This document shows positions 10,967 through 22,520 of a stretch of DNA of 64,000 nt, piece by piece. Origin of the DNA: Chinchilla lanigera (Eukaryota > Chordata > Mammalia > Rodentia > Chinchillidae). The stretch is from assembly GCF_000276665.1 (NCBI RefSeq), contig NW_004955446.1, positions 8,457,636 through 8,521,635 on the forward strand, written 5' to 3'. A model generated the notes under the pieces. The model did not search any database, had not been told where the DNA came from, and saw only the letters and a list, made by a program, of their open reading frames with translations. The position numbers and the translations under genes are program-made. Position 1 is the stretch's first letter; the number at the start of each line of letters is the position of its first letter.

Positions 10967-13649
10967 CATGGATAAGAAGCCCAAGGAGGAAGCCAGGGGA
11001 ACACCATCCCTTAAACTAAAAGTAGGGGGAAAGGAGCCAGAGACAGACTCTGGGGAGACATTCACTTTCTGTGCTTTTCAAGTAAAATAGATTTATCTTT
11101 GAGTTCACTTGAAGTATAAAACCTGGACAAAGGACAGCTTATCTTGAATGTAAAAGGAAGTGAGATTTCTGCTATGGTTTGTATATTAGGAAAAAAGAAA
11201 AGCAAAGATCTGTGGACATTTCACTAAGTTATGTAGGTTGAGTATTTATTCATTAACACACAAAAGGCAAAAGATCCAGATGCCAGGAGCTTCCTGTATT
11301 ACTTGGCAAGAGAGGATAGATTTCGACTTTCATATCATGTCAAATATGAGATAGAACGTTAAATGTTGCCCCGTAGTGTGGTTCCTTAATTAATCTCATT
11401 GCATGCTAGTCAAAGAAAAATAATCATAGCTTCAGATTAGAAAACATCAAGGTTGAAATTTATTCACTTTGTGTCTTTTCAGGTAAATGCTGCTTTTGCT
11501 TTAGGTTAGTCACCTGCATTTGGGAAGGGGAGAAGAGAGTCATGTCCTTGGGGTGACTGAATATAAGGACATAAACTGTGAAAACTATTAGCATGAGGAC
11601 TCAGTCTTGATATCAACATTTACCTTGTGTGAAGAAAGGGGGCAGTATTGCTGGCTATTCTTTTTACATGCAATATTTCTTTAGATTGTCCAAATACTTT
11701 AATGGGTAAGAAATCAGGTCTAGTGGTAAAGGAAGAAAAACAGTCTATTACTTTCCATAAATATCAGCACTTGCAGGTTGTAACTGTATTATCTAAAATC
11801 TTTCCAATAATGTTAAATGGAGATTTTTTTCCAAGATATAAGAATCCTTTTTTATTTTTGTAGTTGAAGTTCCCTTATAGTACATATTGGAATTTTTCAC
11901 TGTTCATATTTCATTTTTTATTCATCATGTGTGAAGAGAATTGATGTTTTAACATTTCCAATAATACGGTGGGGATAAAACTGTTAGTATAAGTAACCTG
12001 GGTAGGCTGACGGGGTGCATAGAAAGGACATTACCTGCAAAACCAACGTTTCCCTGGGTCCATCAATTCTAAATCTTGCTTCTTACAAATGTAACTGGTA
12101 TTAAGGGAACAAGGTTATCTTAGGTTAGTTTTGACTTCTTTTTATTTCAACACATCTTTTTGAGTAATTTAAGAACACTTTGTTTGCTTGGAAGTATTGG
12201 CATAAAGAACTACTTTTCAAAAACATGCAGAGTGAATTGCGAGGGAATGTAAAAGCCATGGCTTTGTGTTTCTATCATTATCTGTCTTTCTGCTCATGTA
12301 CTTTCATTATTTTCATTTAGAGATGCAGATGGGTTATTACACCAATATTTTAAAATTAATTCTCTCCTGTTCTTTTCTGTAATGTGTTTTGTTGAACCAT
12401 GTTTGTAGGTAAAAGTTGTCCAATCCTGCCATTTCACACACCTAACAGAGTCACATGCCCATCTGAGCCTTGGAGGAAAAAAAATTTCATATTTTCTTCT
12501 TCCAGATTTTTTTGACTCAGTCCCGGCTTCTGCACAGTTACAGTGGCAGATCCCACTCCCGTATCTGGTGAGCTGTGCAGTTAGCTGTCCTGACAATGCT
12601 CTCAACTGCCTGAGTGACAGCCCCAAATGTGAGCGTGGCCTTAAAACAAGATGATGCCACGTGACCACCAGATTGCTTCAAGATCTGCCTAGTCATCCCC
12701 TGGCTGTGGCAGCCTTTAAAAATCTGTCATCTGGGTACAGAGAATGGAAAGAATGTTCTCTTGATCTTGGCTTAAATTTTTGGAATTTTCCCTTTAAATT
12801 CACAAACTTGAGAATTTGAAATTAAACTATTTTATGACTTGAGCCCAAGCGAAGCATTGTTTGTCTTTTATTATTATAAACACCCCCCCCCTGCAAAAGT
12901 GGACTTTCTGAAGAGGTGAGAAAGTATAAGAAATGAAGAAAGGAAACATACACAGAGCATTTTAGCCCCAGAAGTGTACCTTTGGCCATTGGTTTGCTGA
13001 GTAGCTGCTTAGATAGGGCTACTTTGTCCATAGGAATGTCTGAGCATAAGCAGACAGTCTTATAGGTACTTCTTTGCAAATGAGAATTGTGAGAATAGAG
13101 AATAGAAAGTGAAAAATCCTCCCATTTTCACTGAGGGGAACTATATTTTTGTCATTTCCTACTCGTCATGAAGGGTTTCCCCTGATCTGTGCTACTCAAA
13201 GAGCCAAACATGAAACTAGTTCCTATCAACAGCATCACTTCCTTTCTCATAACCTTTATTAGCTGCTATTTAGTTGTTAACTTCTTTGCGATTTAGATGT
13301 GGATACTCCCTGAGATCAAACTCACTCAGCAAGCTTTAATTCAATATTAATGGGCAGGATAAATACTGTTTCATGTTGTAACATTTAGCAAAAGGGAGAG
13401 GAAGGAAACAGAACTAAGTTTTATTAAGCACTACTTGGCATCCAAATTGTTTGCATATATATATATTTCTTTAAATGATTAAGATAATACATTTTATGTT
13501 ATGTGTATTTTTCCAGAATAAAAAGGTTGGGAAGAAATATGATTTTGACTAATCAATTCAAGGCTAGAGAGTTAGTAATAAGCTTTTCCTTTCAAGAAAC
13601 TTGCTGATTCATAACAGAACTTTTTTTCCAAATTAAAAATAATTTCCTA
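10967..13649. other. Sequence without recognised genes
   Basis: About 2.7 kb with no family I recognise. The 124-codon frame on the minus strand (12294-12668) has no domain I know and begins and ends in unremarkable sequence. A C9 run is at 12883-12891, and a short (AT)n run at 13456-13467. Confidence 0.5.
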
Positions 13650-13870
13650 AAGACCATGCTGTGCTTCTTTTAAATATCATCCTCTGATGTAAATCCTTTA
13701 GCGGTGTTCCACTGTTCCCAGGATAAAGTTCAGTACCTAAAGCAAGGTCTTTAATCCATCTATATTCTCTGGGCATGGGTCTGTCATGTTCTCTAGCCTT
13801 TCTTCTCCCATCCCTGCTCATCCATTTCTAATTCGCCTCTCTCACTTCTTCCCCATTGACTGCTCCATGG
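13650..13870 (+). mobile_element. L2 LINE fragment
   Basis: 'tgttcccaggataaagttca' (L2: '..cagagtaaaagccaaagtcc'), 'aaggtctttaatccatctat' (L2: 'aaggccctacatgatctggc') and 'ctctcacttcttcccc' in L2 order. Old. Confidence 0.65.
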
Positions 13871-14384
13871 AGCATCTCTGGGACTAAAGGGAGACTGTCC
13901 TTATGGATGCTGGGGAGGAAACTTGGGACAGGGAGGTCAGAGAGGTGGACTTTTGGGTGCTACAAGAGCTCATGAGTAACAATAGAGATAGAGCCAAAGA
14001 GAGCGATGAATCAGAGTTGCAGAGCTGGTGGGATTCGTGACTAATTTGCTAAAAGATATGAAGTATAGTAAGTAGTTAGCAATAATTCCGAGGTTGCTAG
14101 TTGGACTACAAAAATGGGAGAATGTACCTTTAAGCAAAGTATGAAGGAACCAAATATGAAATAAATTTTGGGATGCAAATAATGGAAACAAATTGACCTT
14201 TTCTCCTTTGATGGCAAATTTGAATGTATATGGATCTATCTAAGTATGCATGTGTACATTTGTGAATACCCTGGATATCCACAAATACATAATTATATTG
14301 ATACACTGAAATTGTCCTAATTAACCAATATATATACTTCCAGCATGGTACCTTTAATATACTGTAGTACTAACCATCATTATG
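13871..14384. other. No gene or clear repeat seen
   Basis: Featureless by eye. Confidence 0.45.
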
Positions 14385-14860
14385 TTAGTGTTTCTATTGT
14401 AGCACAACAAATTACAACAAAATCTTAAAATAGCACACATCTTAAAATAACACACATTATTTCAATTTTTATGGGTTGGAAGACTGGGCTGGACTGAGAT
14501 AAATCCTCTGTTTATTGTCCTAAAAGGTTTCCATCGTGGTAGTGGTCAGGATTGGGGAATCTCATCTGAGGATCTGGCTCATCTTTCAAACTCACATTGT
14601 TGCTGGCACAATTAATTTCCTTACGACCATAGAATTGATGGACATTTTCTTCAATGTCAGCACAAGAAAGACTTTGATTCCTAGACCCTCTTTTAAATGG
14701 CTCACCTGCTTAGGCCAGGTCTACTTAGGATAACCTGCCTTTGGATTAATTTAAAGCCAATTGATTAAGGCTTTAATTAAACCTGAATAATTCTTCATTT
14801 CTGCTGATTAAAAGCAAGTTACTGATCCTGACCCTCCTCCAGGTCAGGAGATAGTACATA
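14385..14860 (-). mobile_element. MLT1/MaLR-type LTR remnant (antisense)
   Basis: Starts with 'gtttctattgtagcacaaca' and 'attacaacaaaatctt', the antisense of an MLT1 3' end ('tttctattgctgcataacaaattac'). It continues with 'ctcatctgaggatctggc' and 'cacattgttgctggcac' (MLT1: 'cacgtggttgttggcagg') and 'ccaattgattaaggctttaa'. Decayed solo remnant. Confidence 0.65.
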
Positions 14861-15584
14861 TATAAAGACATGTTTGACAGAGCAGAGGGGAGGTTCATCA
14901 TAGAATTCTGCTAGCACAACAATGGTCTATATTTATGTAGGTGTGTATTTATGTAGGTGTACAAGTTAAAAGAATGAATGCCATGTATCCTCAAATAGTG
15001 AGTAACTATGCAACTCTTGCTCTTACCTGGATTATTTTTCCTAATGTTCTTCTCCAGAGCCTTCTAATCCCATTGGTAAGTCCTTACTCTGCTGTCTTGG
15101 TTTCACCTTTCTTAGATGGGAAAGGGTTAGCGTTACTCTGGAAGGCATAGTGCAGTACAATTCCCAGTCTAGAAGCAGTGATGAGCTGCCTTCAGTAAAT
15201 CATTCATGATCCAGAACGAGCTTGAACAGCTTGGAGTGAGGCCATGGCCCACACGTGTGATGCCACCAGCCTGAATTTTGTACTGGAAATGTATCAATAA
15301 GGTAATACATACAGCCTCTTCTTGGCTATGTACTTTTAAAATTTTTATATATAATGCTCAGCATCCCTGCCATGGAGCAAATAGATACAGCTCATTCCTT
15401 GTTTTCCTTAACCTTAAAAAAGAAGAATCAGCAATGCGATTATTACATGGGCTTACCTTTTGAGATATTAAGAAGTCTTCCTGGAATAGAAGATGTAGTT
15501 TAGCTTTGTTACATGTGTATTGTTTTCTTTGTGACATTTCATAAAAGAATTAAGGATAGATTTTTTCCATTTTTCATTTTCTAA
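14861..15584. other. Unique-looking sequence with a splice-like site pair
   Basis: No gene supported. A strong-looking acceptor ('cctaatgttcttctccag', ending 15057) and donor ('gtaagt', from 15076) are only 18 nt apart. See findings. Confidence 0.4.
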
Positions 15585-15596
15585 AAAATTTTACTT

Positions 15597-15707
15597 CAGG
15601 GCCTGAGGATTTAGCTCAGTGGCACAGCGCCTGAGGATTTAGCTCAGTGGCACAGCGCCTGCCTGGCAAGCATGACATCATAAGTTCAATTCCCGGTACT
15701 GGAAAAA
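15597..15707 (+). mobile_element. ID SINE with 28-bp internal A-box duplication
   Basis: The 5' part, from 'gcctgaggatttagctcagt' to 'ggcacagc', occurs twice in tandem (15601-15628 and 15629-15656) before the normal 'gcctggcaagcatgaca' and 'gttcaattcccggtactgg' 3' part. The target-site duplication AAAATTTTACTT is at 15585-15596 and 15708-15719, so the insertion is real and flanked cleanly. Two A boxes therefore precede one B box. Confidence 0.93.
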
Positions 15708-15719
15708 AAAATTTTACTT

Positions 15720-16069
15720 TATAGAAAAAGGTAAAACAAAATTTCATAACAAAATAATAGGAGAATAACAAGAGTTAATACATGATATGTTGTTATCTTT
15801 AAAGTAGTTTCTCAGGGTAGATTTTAGGTTATATAAATAAAATATATCATTAGAATAAAGCAAAGAAGAGAAAGCACAAAAGTAGTCATAGTTAATGTTA
15901 GTGAACTCAAGTTTTTCCCCTTACAAGATTGGGCCAATGTAGCAATTTAATTTGATTTCATTAATGTACAAGTAGTAATATATCTGTTTTGTGGGGAAAA
16001 CCACGTGGTGTGGGGTACTATACTATAGCATTTTTTCCATGTGGGACTCTATGAAAATTCTAGATAATA
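15720..16069. other. No gene or clear repeat seen
   Basis: AT-rich, featureless by eye. Confidence 0.45.
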
Positions 16070-16079
16070 AAATAGACCC

Positions 16080-16236
16080 TAAGGTCAGGCATGGTGGCGC
16101 ACACCTGTAATCCCAGCACTCGGGAGGCTGAGGCAGGAGGATCGATGTGAGTTTAAGACCAACCTGGGCTACAAAGTGAGCTCAAGGCCAGCCTCAACAG
16201 CATAGTGAGACCCTGTCTTAAAAAGACAAAAAAAAT
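16080..16236 (+). mobile_element. B1 SINE, full length
   Basis: 7SL-derived monomer with 'caggcatggtggcgcacacc', 'tgtaatcccagcactcggga', 'ggctgaggcaggaggatcga' and 'cctgggctacaaagtgagct', ending 'accctgtcttaaaaagac' plus an A-rich tail. TSD AAATAGACCC is at 16070-16079 and 16237-16246. Less decayed than the B1 halves of the dimers. Confidence 0.94.
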
Positions 16237-16246
16237 AAATAGACCC

Positions 16247-17079
16247 CATCCTTACAGCATGTAGGCAACAGATCCAGACATCTCTATAATGGGTCATTTT
16301 CTTATAACACCTTTGTTAGTAGCTTGAAGCTCAGTTACTATGGTCCCTTTGCAGGCAGTTATGATAAATAGTTGACACTTGGATAAAACTCTTTGAATAA
16401 GAGAATCAGAGGGGAAGTAATATCACTTAGATATCTTAGTTAATCATCTAGAGAAATCACATCTCCATGAAGTTTTTTATAGCATTTGGGAAGGAAATTT
16501 CAAGCAAAACATATTTTGAGGATCTGGGATGTTATATCACACATGGCTGACTGAAGTCAGCTAACTCTTTGAACCTCAAACAAGCAGGTTTAAGGTCCAC
16601 TTTCAACTGGGCATTGTGAGGAACTAACAATCTTCCATCCAGTAGTCATACCAATAAAACTACCAAATGGATGTAATACTTGCCAATATCTTTCTGTGGC
16701 TGTCAAGCAGCTCATATGGAATATCCTTACTATTGGTGTTAAAGAATCTATGTGGCTTGAGCCTTGCTTGTGCTGTATTGCTAGCTCATCTTGTAGCCAT
16801 CTTTTAAAGTGTAAAGACTTTCAAACTGATACATAAATTGTGAACATGTACATATTAATGAAGTAACGTGATATTTTTAATATGTGCATGCATTGTACAA
16901 GTTTTAAGTCTATATCCTCAAACATTTATCCCTTCCTTGTGGCACAGACATTTCAAATCCTTTGTGGCTTCCTGAAATATCCATTATTATTACCTCTAGT
17001 CACCCTCTGTGCAATAGCATAGCAGACCTTTGCTCTGCTATCTAAACATGATTCAGAACCCACTGATCAGCATTTCCCC
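16247..17079. other. No gene seen
   Basis: Unique-looking sequence. 17041-17100 may be the 3'UTR end of the L1 that follows. Confidence 0.45.
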
Positions 17080-18265
17080 ATTCCCTTCGTATCCAGTTTC
17101 TGTTTGTCACAATCCTTCTCATGATTTTTATGGGACTAACTTTTTTAGATTCCATGTAAGAGTGAAGTAATGCAGTATTGATCTTTCTGTGGCTGAATAA
17201 TTTCATTAATTTTAATGTGCTTTGATTTTATCCATGTTGCTACAAGTAGCAGGATTTCATTCTTTTTGTGGCTGAATAGTATTCCATTTTGTGTATATAC
17301 CAACTTTCCTTATTCACTCATCAGCTGATGGACACTTAGCCAATTTCTACTTTTTGGTTATTGTGAATGAAGTGCTGCAATGAACATGGACATGCAGACA
17401 CTTCTTCTACATACAGATTTCACATCCTTTGCACATAGTAACCACATACACATTAGTGGATTTGGTGGCTCATATGTTCGTTCTATTTGTAATTTTTTGA
17501 GGAACTTATGTACTGTTTCCCATAATACCTGTACTGATCTACCTACACATCCACCAAGAAGGCACAAAGGTTCTCTTTATTCCCAATTCTCACTAGCACT
17601 TTTGGATAACAGCCATTCTTGATGGGGTGAGGAGCAATCCCACTGTGGCTTATGTATTTGTTGCCCTGATAATCAGTGATTTTGAGAATTTTCTCATGAC
17701 ATGGTGGCTATTTGTGTGTCTTATTTTAGAAAGTGTTCATTTGGGTTTATTAACAATTTTTGTTTTTTACTTTTTGTGAGGTTTTTCTGGGAGGGTTGCT
17801 GCGGAGTTTCTGGAGCCTGTTATACATTCTGGATATCAACCCATTTTCAGATGTTTGGTTTGCAGAAACTTTCCTTCTGTACGCTGTCTCCTCACTCAGG
17901 CTGTTTACTTTGCAGTGCAAAAGAATTGATGTAATCCAATGTGTCAGTTTTTGCCTTTATTTTCTGTGCTTTTGCGGTCTTCTCAAAAAATTTCTTGTCC
18001 ATTCCAAGATCCATTCCAATTTCCTCTATGTTTCCTTTGGACAGTTTTATAGTTTTGGGTTCCACATTTAAGTCTTTAAAACCTGTTGAGACTGATGAGA
18101 AAAGTCTAGTGTCATTCTTCACATGGACATACAATTTTTCCAGCAACATTATTGAAAAGACTGTTCTTTCTGCAATGCATGCTCTTAGCTTGTTGGTCAT
18201 AAATCAGTTACTGCTGATACATGGTTTATTCTAGGTTTTCAGTTCTATCCATTGGTTTAGAATGA
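17080..18265 (-). mobile_element. L1, C-terminal ORF2 and 3' end (antisense), outer element
   Basis: On the minus strand, the translation of 18200-17892 reads ...VEPKTIKLSKGNIEEI... then KAQKIKAKTDTLDYI, which aligns with the L1 ORF2 segment that reads '..KPETIKLLEENIG..' and 'PKAQATKAKIDKWDYIKLKS'. The plus strand shows 'aatagtattccattttgtgt', 'attgtgaatgaagtgctgca' and 'tggatatcaacccattttca', all antisense L1. Frame shifts and stops make it inactive. The same element resumes at 19208; the gap is a nested L1. Confidence 0.9.
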
Positions 18266-19207
18266 TTTTAATTTTTTTTTAAAGTTTAAAACAGCTAACA
18301 AAACAACAATGAAGACAAAATCAAAACAACACAAAAACAATGAAAAGGATACATGACCTCAAAACAACATGACAGGAATTAACAATGGTTGCTACATTAC
18401 ATACTGTTATCTTCAATAAAATTGCTCAGTGCACCAGATGTAAGAATGTAAGACTGATCAAACAAGCAAAGATATTTACAAGTAATAAAGAACATTTGAA
18501 ATGATGCAGAGCTTCACCATACAAGATGGTAGATGTTCAACAATGGCTCTTATACTGCATATTGTTGTTTTCAGATCAATCATTATGATTGACAGATTCA
18601 AGCATGCAAAATTCGTCAAGGAAAAAGAAACTTTTAAGCATTGAATATTCCTTTCAATAAACCACAGACATCAGCAACACACCTATCCCAGCTATCTTTG
18701 TATATACGTATAAATTTTGGTTTTCATTTTAAAGAGAAAAGAAAAAAAACAAAATAACAAAACCAAATATATAAACAAAACAGCATAAAGGACCATAAAA
18801 ATGATACAGAATTTCAAAACATGGTGATAGGATATTAACAATGGTTGTTATATTACATAATGTTATCTTCAAAATGGTTGCACATATAAACAGATGCAGG
18901 CATGTAAGAGTGATCCAACAATTACACATTAACTGTTCCTCTCAGTAAACCAACAGATATTAGTACTACAATTATCCTAGTTATCCTGTGTATACATATG
19001 CATATTTTTTCTCTTCTTTCTTTTTCCTCTCTCCTCCTTCATCCCAGTTGCTCCTTCCTGTTTGAACAGTTTCTTTTCTCTTTCACAATGTCTATTGTAC
19101 CTTTCCTATTTTATTTACCCTTTCAGATTCTTATAGTAGGGAGGGAATATGATGTTTACACATTTGAATCTGATTTGTTTCATTTATATATATGGTCTCA
19201 TGCCTTT
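18266..19207 (-). mobile_element. Nested L1 3'UTR with three tandem modules (antisense)
   Basis: Inserted into the outer L1 between 'ccattggtttagaatg' and 'accatgttgttttgatta', which are contiguous in an intact L1. It holds the lineage-specific L1 3'UTR. The core 'caatggttg(c/t)..atta' with 'gttatcttc/gttttc' appears at about 18372, 18539 and 18836, giving three diverged module copies. Elsewhere in the window the same UTR has one copy (24985, 49677) or two (7400). A polypyrimidine patch at 19005-19050 is the UTR purine tract seen in antisense. The TSD is unclear because both edges are T/A-rich. Confidence 0.75.
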
Positions 19208-20210
19208 TTAAAATACCATGTTGTTTTGATTATTATAGATTTGTAATATATTTTGAAATCAGCGTGTAATGCTTCTTGAGTTTTGTTTTGTTTCACTCAA
19301 AAAGACCTTGGACTACTCAAGGTTTTGGGGCAGGGGAGTGGCATATAAATTTTTGGATTTTTTTTTATTTCTGTGAAGAATATTACTTGTATTTTAATAG
19401 AGATAACATTGAATAGGTAAATTTATTTGAACATATGTGCGCTTTAACAATATTGATTCCTCTTACCCATGAATACAAAATAGATTTCCTTTTTTGTGTG
19501 TCTTTTTTGGTTTCTCTCAGCGATATTTCATAGTTTTCATTATACAGTAGGGATCTTTCATTCTCTGATTAAATTTATTCCTAAACTTTTTTGTAGCATT
19601 ATGCATAGGATGCTTTTCTGATTCCTATTTTAGGTAATTGGTTCTTGGCATAGAGGAGTGCTACTGGTTTTTGTTGTTGATTTTGTAACCTGCAATTTCA
19701 CTGAGTTCATTTTTTAGTTTTAATAGGTTTTTGAGCTGAGTTCATTTTTTAGTTTTAATAGGTTTTTGAGGTGGAGTATACAGGGTATTCAGCACATAAG
19801 ATCAAGTCATGTGCAAACAGTCACAATTTGACTTCCTCTTTTCTGACACTGAGATCTTTAGTCCTTTCTATTACTTGATTGCTCTGGCTAGGACTTTCAG
19901 TACTATGTCAATAAAATAAGAAAGGTGAAAGTGGGCATCCTGTCTCGTTCCAGATCTTTAAAGGAAAGTTTTCAGCTTTTCCCATTTAAAATGAGATTAG
20001 CTGTTGGTTTATCAAGTGTAACCATTATTGTGTTGAAATATGTTCCGTCTATACCTAATTTGTTCAGCATTTTTATCATGAAGTAATGGTGAATTTTATC
20101 AAATGCCTTTGCTCACCTATTGAGAGGAAATGTTTTTTATCCTCTGTTTTGTTCACTGAATGTATCGCATTTATTGACTTGCATATATTCAACTCATGTT
20201 CCCTCAATTT
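19208..20210 (-). mobile_element. L1 ORF2 reverse-transcriptase region (antisense), outer element continued
   Basis: Antisense L1 landmarks in order: 'accatgttgttttgattatt', 'tttaacaatattgattcctc', 'ttaaatttattcctaaac', 'tggctaggactttcagtact', 'gtgggcatcctgtctcgttc', 'cctaatttgttcagcatttt', and 'gaattttatcaaatgccttt'. These cover the RT domain of ORF2. Contains a 35-bp tandem duplication (19701-19770). Not functional. Confidence 0.9.
19701..19770. repeat. Exact 35-bp tandem duplication
   Basis: Two identical 35-bp units (19701-19735, 19736-19770), each starting 'ctgagttcattttttagt' and ending 'aggtttttgag'. It lies within the dead L1 ORF2 and is absent from a normal L1, so it arose after insertion. 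Zero mismatches suggests it is recent. Confidence 0.95.
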
Positions 20211-20274
20211 TGACATTGCTCTCTGTTGTTTGACCACACTTAACTAATTTCAGCACCTAGAACCCTCCATACAC

Positions 20275-20605
20275 CCTCTCCCCGTCAATGTTTGTGCTAT
20301 TTTTTCTGCATGGAAGAACCCTCAGTCCCACTCTCACTACTAACTCCTACATTTCCTTAAGATCTCAGCTGAAATCTCACCTCTGAGAAAATGTTCCTGA
20401 TTCTCCAGAACTTGACAGGTGGCCCTGTTATGGGCTTTCAAAGCTTACAATTGTTTTATTTCATCAATGTTGGTAATTTAAGAGACTTTTTGGTTAATGT
20501 TGATCAGCCAAAAGTGTGAGCTCCATGAAGACAAGTTTCAGGCTGTTCTGCTAACCAGTGTATCAGCATTTACAGTACAACAAATTAGCACATTGTGCAT
20601 TCTGT
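20275..20605 (+). mobile_element. L2 LINE 3' end
   Basis: 'ttaagatctcagctgaaatc' with 'tcacctctgagaaaatgttc' and 'ctgattctcca' equals the L2 'tctcagctcaaatgtcacctcctcagagaggcc' block. 'gtgtgagctccatgaagaca' equals 'aatgtaagctccatgagggc'. About 330 bp, better kept than most L2 here. Confidence 0.85.
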
Positions 20606-20615
20606 TAAAAGTTGC

Positions 20616-20791
20616 TGAAATCAGGCATGGTGGAATCTGCCTATAATCCCAGTATTCTGGAAGCCTGAGGCAGAAGGACCGCAACAAGCTAAAGTGCAGG
20701 TGGGACAATTTAGCAAGTTAATGAGACACTCTCTCAGAATTTAAAAAAGGCTGAGAATGTAGTTCAGTGCAAAGACCCTATTTTCAGTCAC
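20616..20791 (+). mobile_element. B1-ID dimeric SINE
   Basis: B1 half: 'caggcatggtggaatctgcc', 'tataatcccagtattctgga', 'agcctgaggcagaagga'. ID half: 'ggctgagaatgtagttcagt' with 'gcaaagaccctattttcagt'. A 7-bp flank AAGTTGC (20609-20615, 20792-20798) may be the TSD. Confidence 0.78.
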
Positions 20792-20798
20792 AAGTTGC

Positions 20799-22104
20799 AG
20801 GTAGGATATCAAAGGTTAAATCATGCTTATTTATTGCTATGCTCATTAACTTTTCTTTAATCTTTACTGACTTATAGAAACTGCAGTTCCTATTCTATGG
20901 AGACTAAATAATAGCAATACAATAATTTTAGGTCAGATAGGGAAATGGTTTGAAATTTCTCAAAATAGTATGTGGGAGCTAGATTTCTATTTTTTAAAGA
21001 AATAATAATATTCGATCTGTGTTGGAATCTGTAATGCACAGAGAACCTTTTGCTGGTATTGCTCCAGTAGAGAATTAAACCTGGTATACCGTCGTTCCTC
21101 AAACATGGGTTTTATCTAGTGCCGTTGCTCTCTTTGAGCTGTATGAACCTGTATGTCATGACAGGTCAACATTACTAATGGAATTAGAAGGTGATGGAAA
21201 GGGCAAGTAAAGATGATTTTTTTTTTCTATCATGGCAAGTGAGTTGTAATGTTTTATTTTTATTCTGACCACTGGATTTCGCAGTGTGGGACCTTTTTCG
21301 GGTTCTGTGAGATCTTATATATTGTCATGACAATAGCAATATGTCATTTGCCTTCATTATATATTTCTCACTGGGATTCTCCAGGAACCACATAACATGA
21401 CTCATGTCATGTTGCAATAGACCAAGCACAGTAGCCAATACTGGAACCCAGCTCTCTTCTATTAAACTTCCAAAAATGGAAAATATTGTCAATCTTTTCT
21501 CTTTTGTTTTTCTTAAATGGTTATACTTTGCAAAGCAAAAGTGCTTACTCTTGTTTTTCTGAAAATGAAATAAGCAATATTTTAAATGTCTCAGTTTTAA
21601 AATGGTGAATATTTTACATAAACAAAAATCTCCACATCTTCACTAATTTTTAAGAGTGTAAGAGTTTCTGAGACCAAGATGTTGAAGAACTTTATTTGGA
21701 GCCATTTCATGGGTCCAGATTTATCTGATTTTGCAATTTGAATATTTTAGTGACTCCCCACCTCATTTTTTTAAAAGATTGCTTAGTTAATTGTTTTGAA
21801 TATCTAATAAAGATGCATGAACAAAAATCTCTCTGGTTTTAAGGGATATTAATGAGCAGTAAATCCTCTGGCCAGCTCAGCCATTTACTTCTGCAGTTCT
21901 CTTTCCTGGAGGCAACTGCCATCTTGCATTTCCTGATGGAGGATTCTTGTGTGTCTACTCAAATGCTAGGAAACTATATACCCTATTCTGTTTCTTCCTT
22001 ATTCCTTTTAATGGCAAAGCAAGGAGACTTGATTCCTGTCAGTGTGTATTTGCCCCAGTGCTTTTAAGAAATGCAGGGTATTCCATGCATGGGTGAGGCA
22101 GAAT
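20799..22104. other. No gene seen
   Basis: Unique-looking sequence. The 71-codon frame at 21852-22067 is not recognised. Confidence 0.45.
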
Positions 22105-22520
22105 TGCACCTGTCTTCATTTAGAAGATGTTTAGTTGTTTCCCATCTTTTACTTCAAGCTACAGTGTTGTACAGACTATCCTTTTGCTTAATTATTTGTG
22201 CATGTAAGTCAACATATATGTTGAATGAATAATTGGAGGTGAAATTCCTGTTATCAAAATTATATATTTTTGAGTTTGATAGATGTCACTAAATTATCCT
22301 CTTAAAAGGTACATCAAGTTTGCCCCCACCGTGACTATTTCTACTTATTTTCAGTGTATTTTAGAATATAGTACATTAGAGGGCTGGGGATATAGCTCAG
22401 TGGCACAATACCTGCCTTGCAAATATGAGGTCATGGGTTTGATTCCTGGTATCAAAAAAAAAAAAAGAATATAATACATTAGAAAATATTTAACACTTGC
22501 CAGTCAGATAGGTGAAAAGC
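22105..22520 (-). mobile_element. Old L1 3' fragment (antisense), split by an ID SINE
   Basis: 'agttgtttcccatcttttac', 'attggaggtgaaattcctgt' and 'gatagatgtcactaaattat' match the antisense of an L1M-type 3' region ('aagtggaattgctggg', 'atagatattgccaaattg'). The element continues after the ID at 22381-22465 with 'tttaacacttgccagtcaga'. Confidence 0.7.
22381..22465 (+). mobile_element. ID SINE with an 18-bp TSD
   Basis: A box in 'tatagctcagtggcacaata', B box in 'gggtttgattcc', then an A tail. TSD at 22363-22380 and 22466-22483 (AGAATATAGTACATTAGA against AGAATATAATACATTAGA, one difference). Confidence 0.94.

Noticed and set aside
12294..12668. 124-codon minus-strand frame
   Set aside because: No family resemblance, no conserved motif and no splice or promoter context.
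17892..18200. 102-codon minus-strand frame as a host gene
   Set aside because: Its translation matches L1 ORF2 C-terminal sequence, so it is a dead retrotransposon piece.
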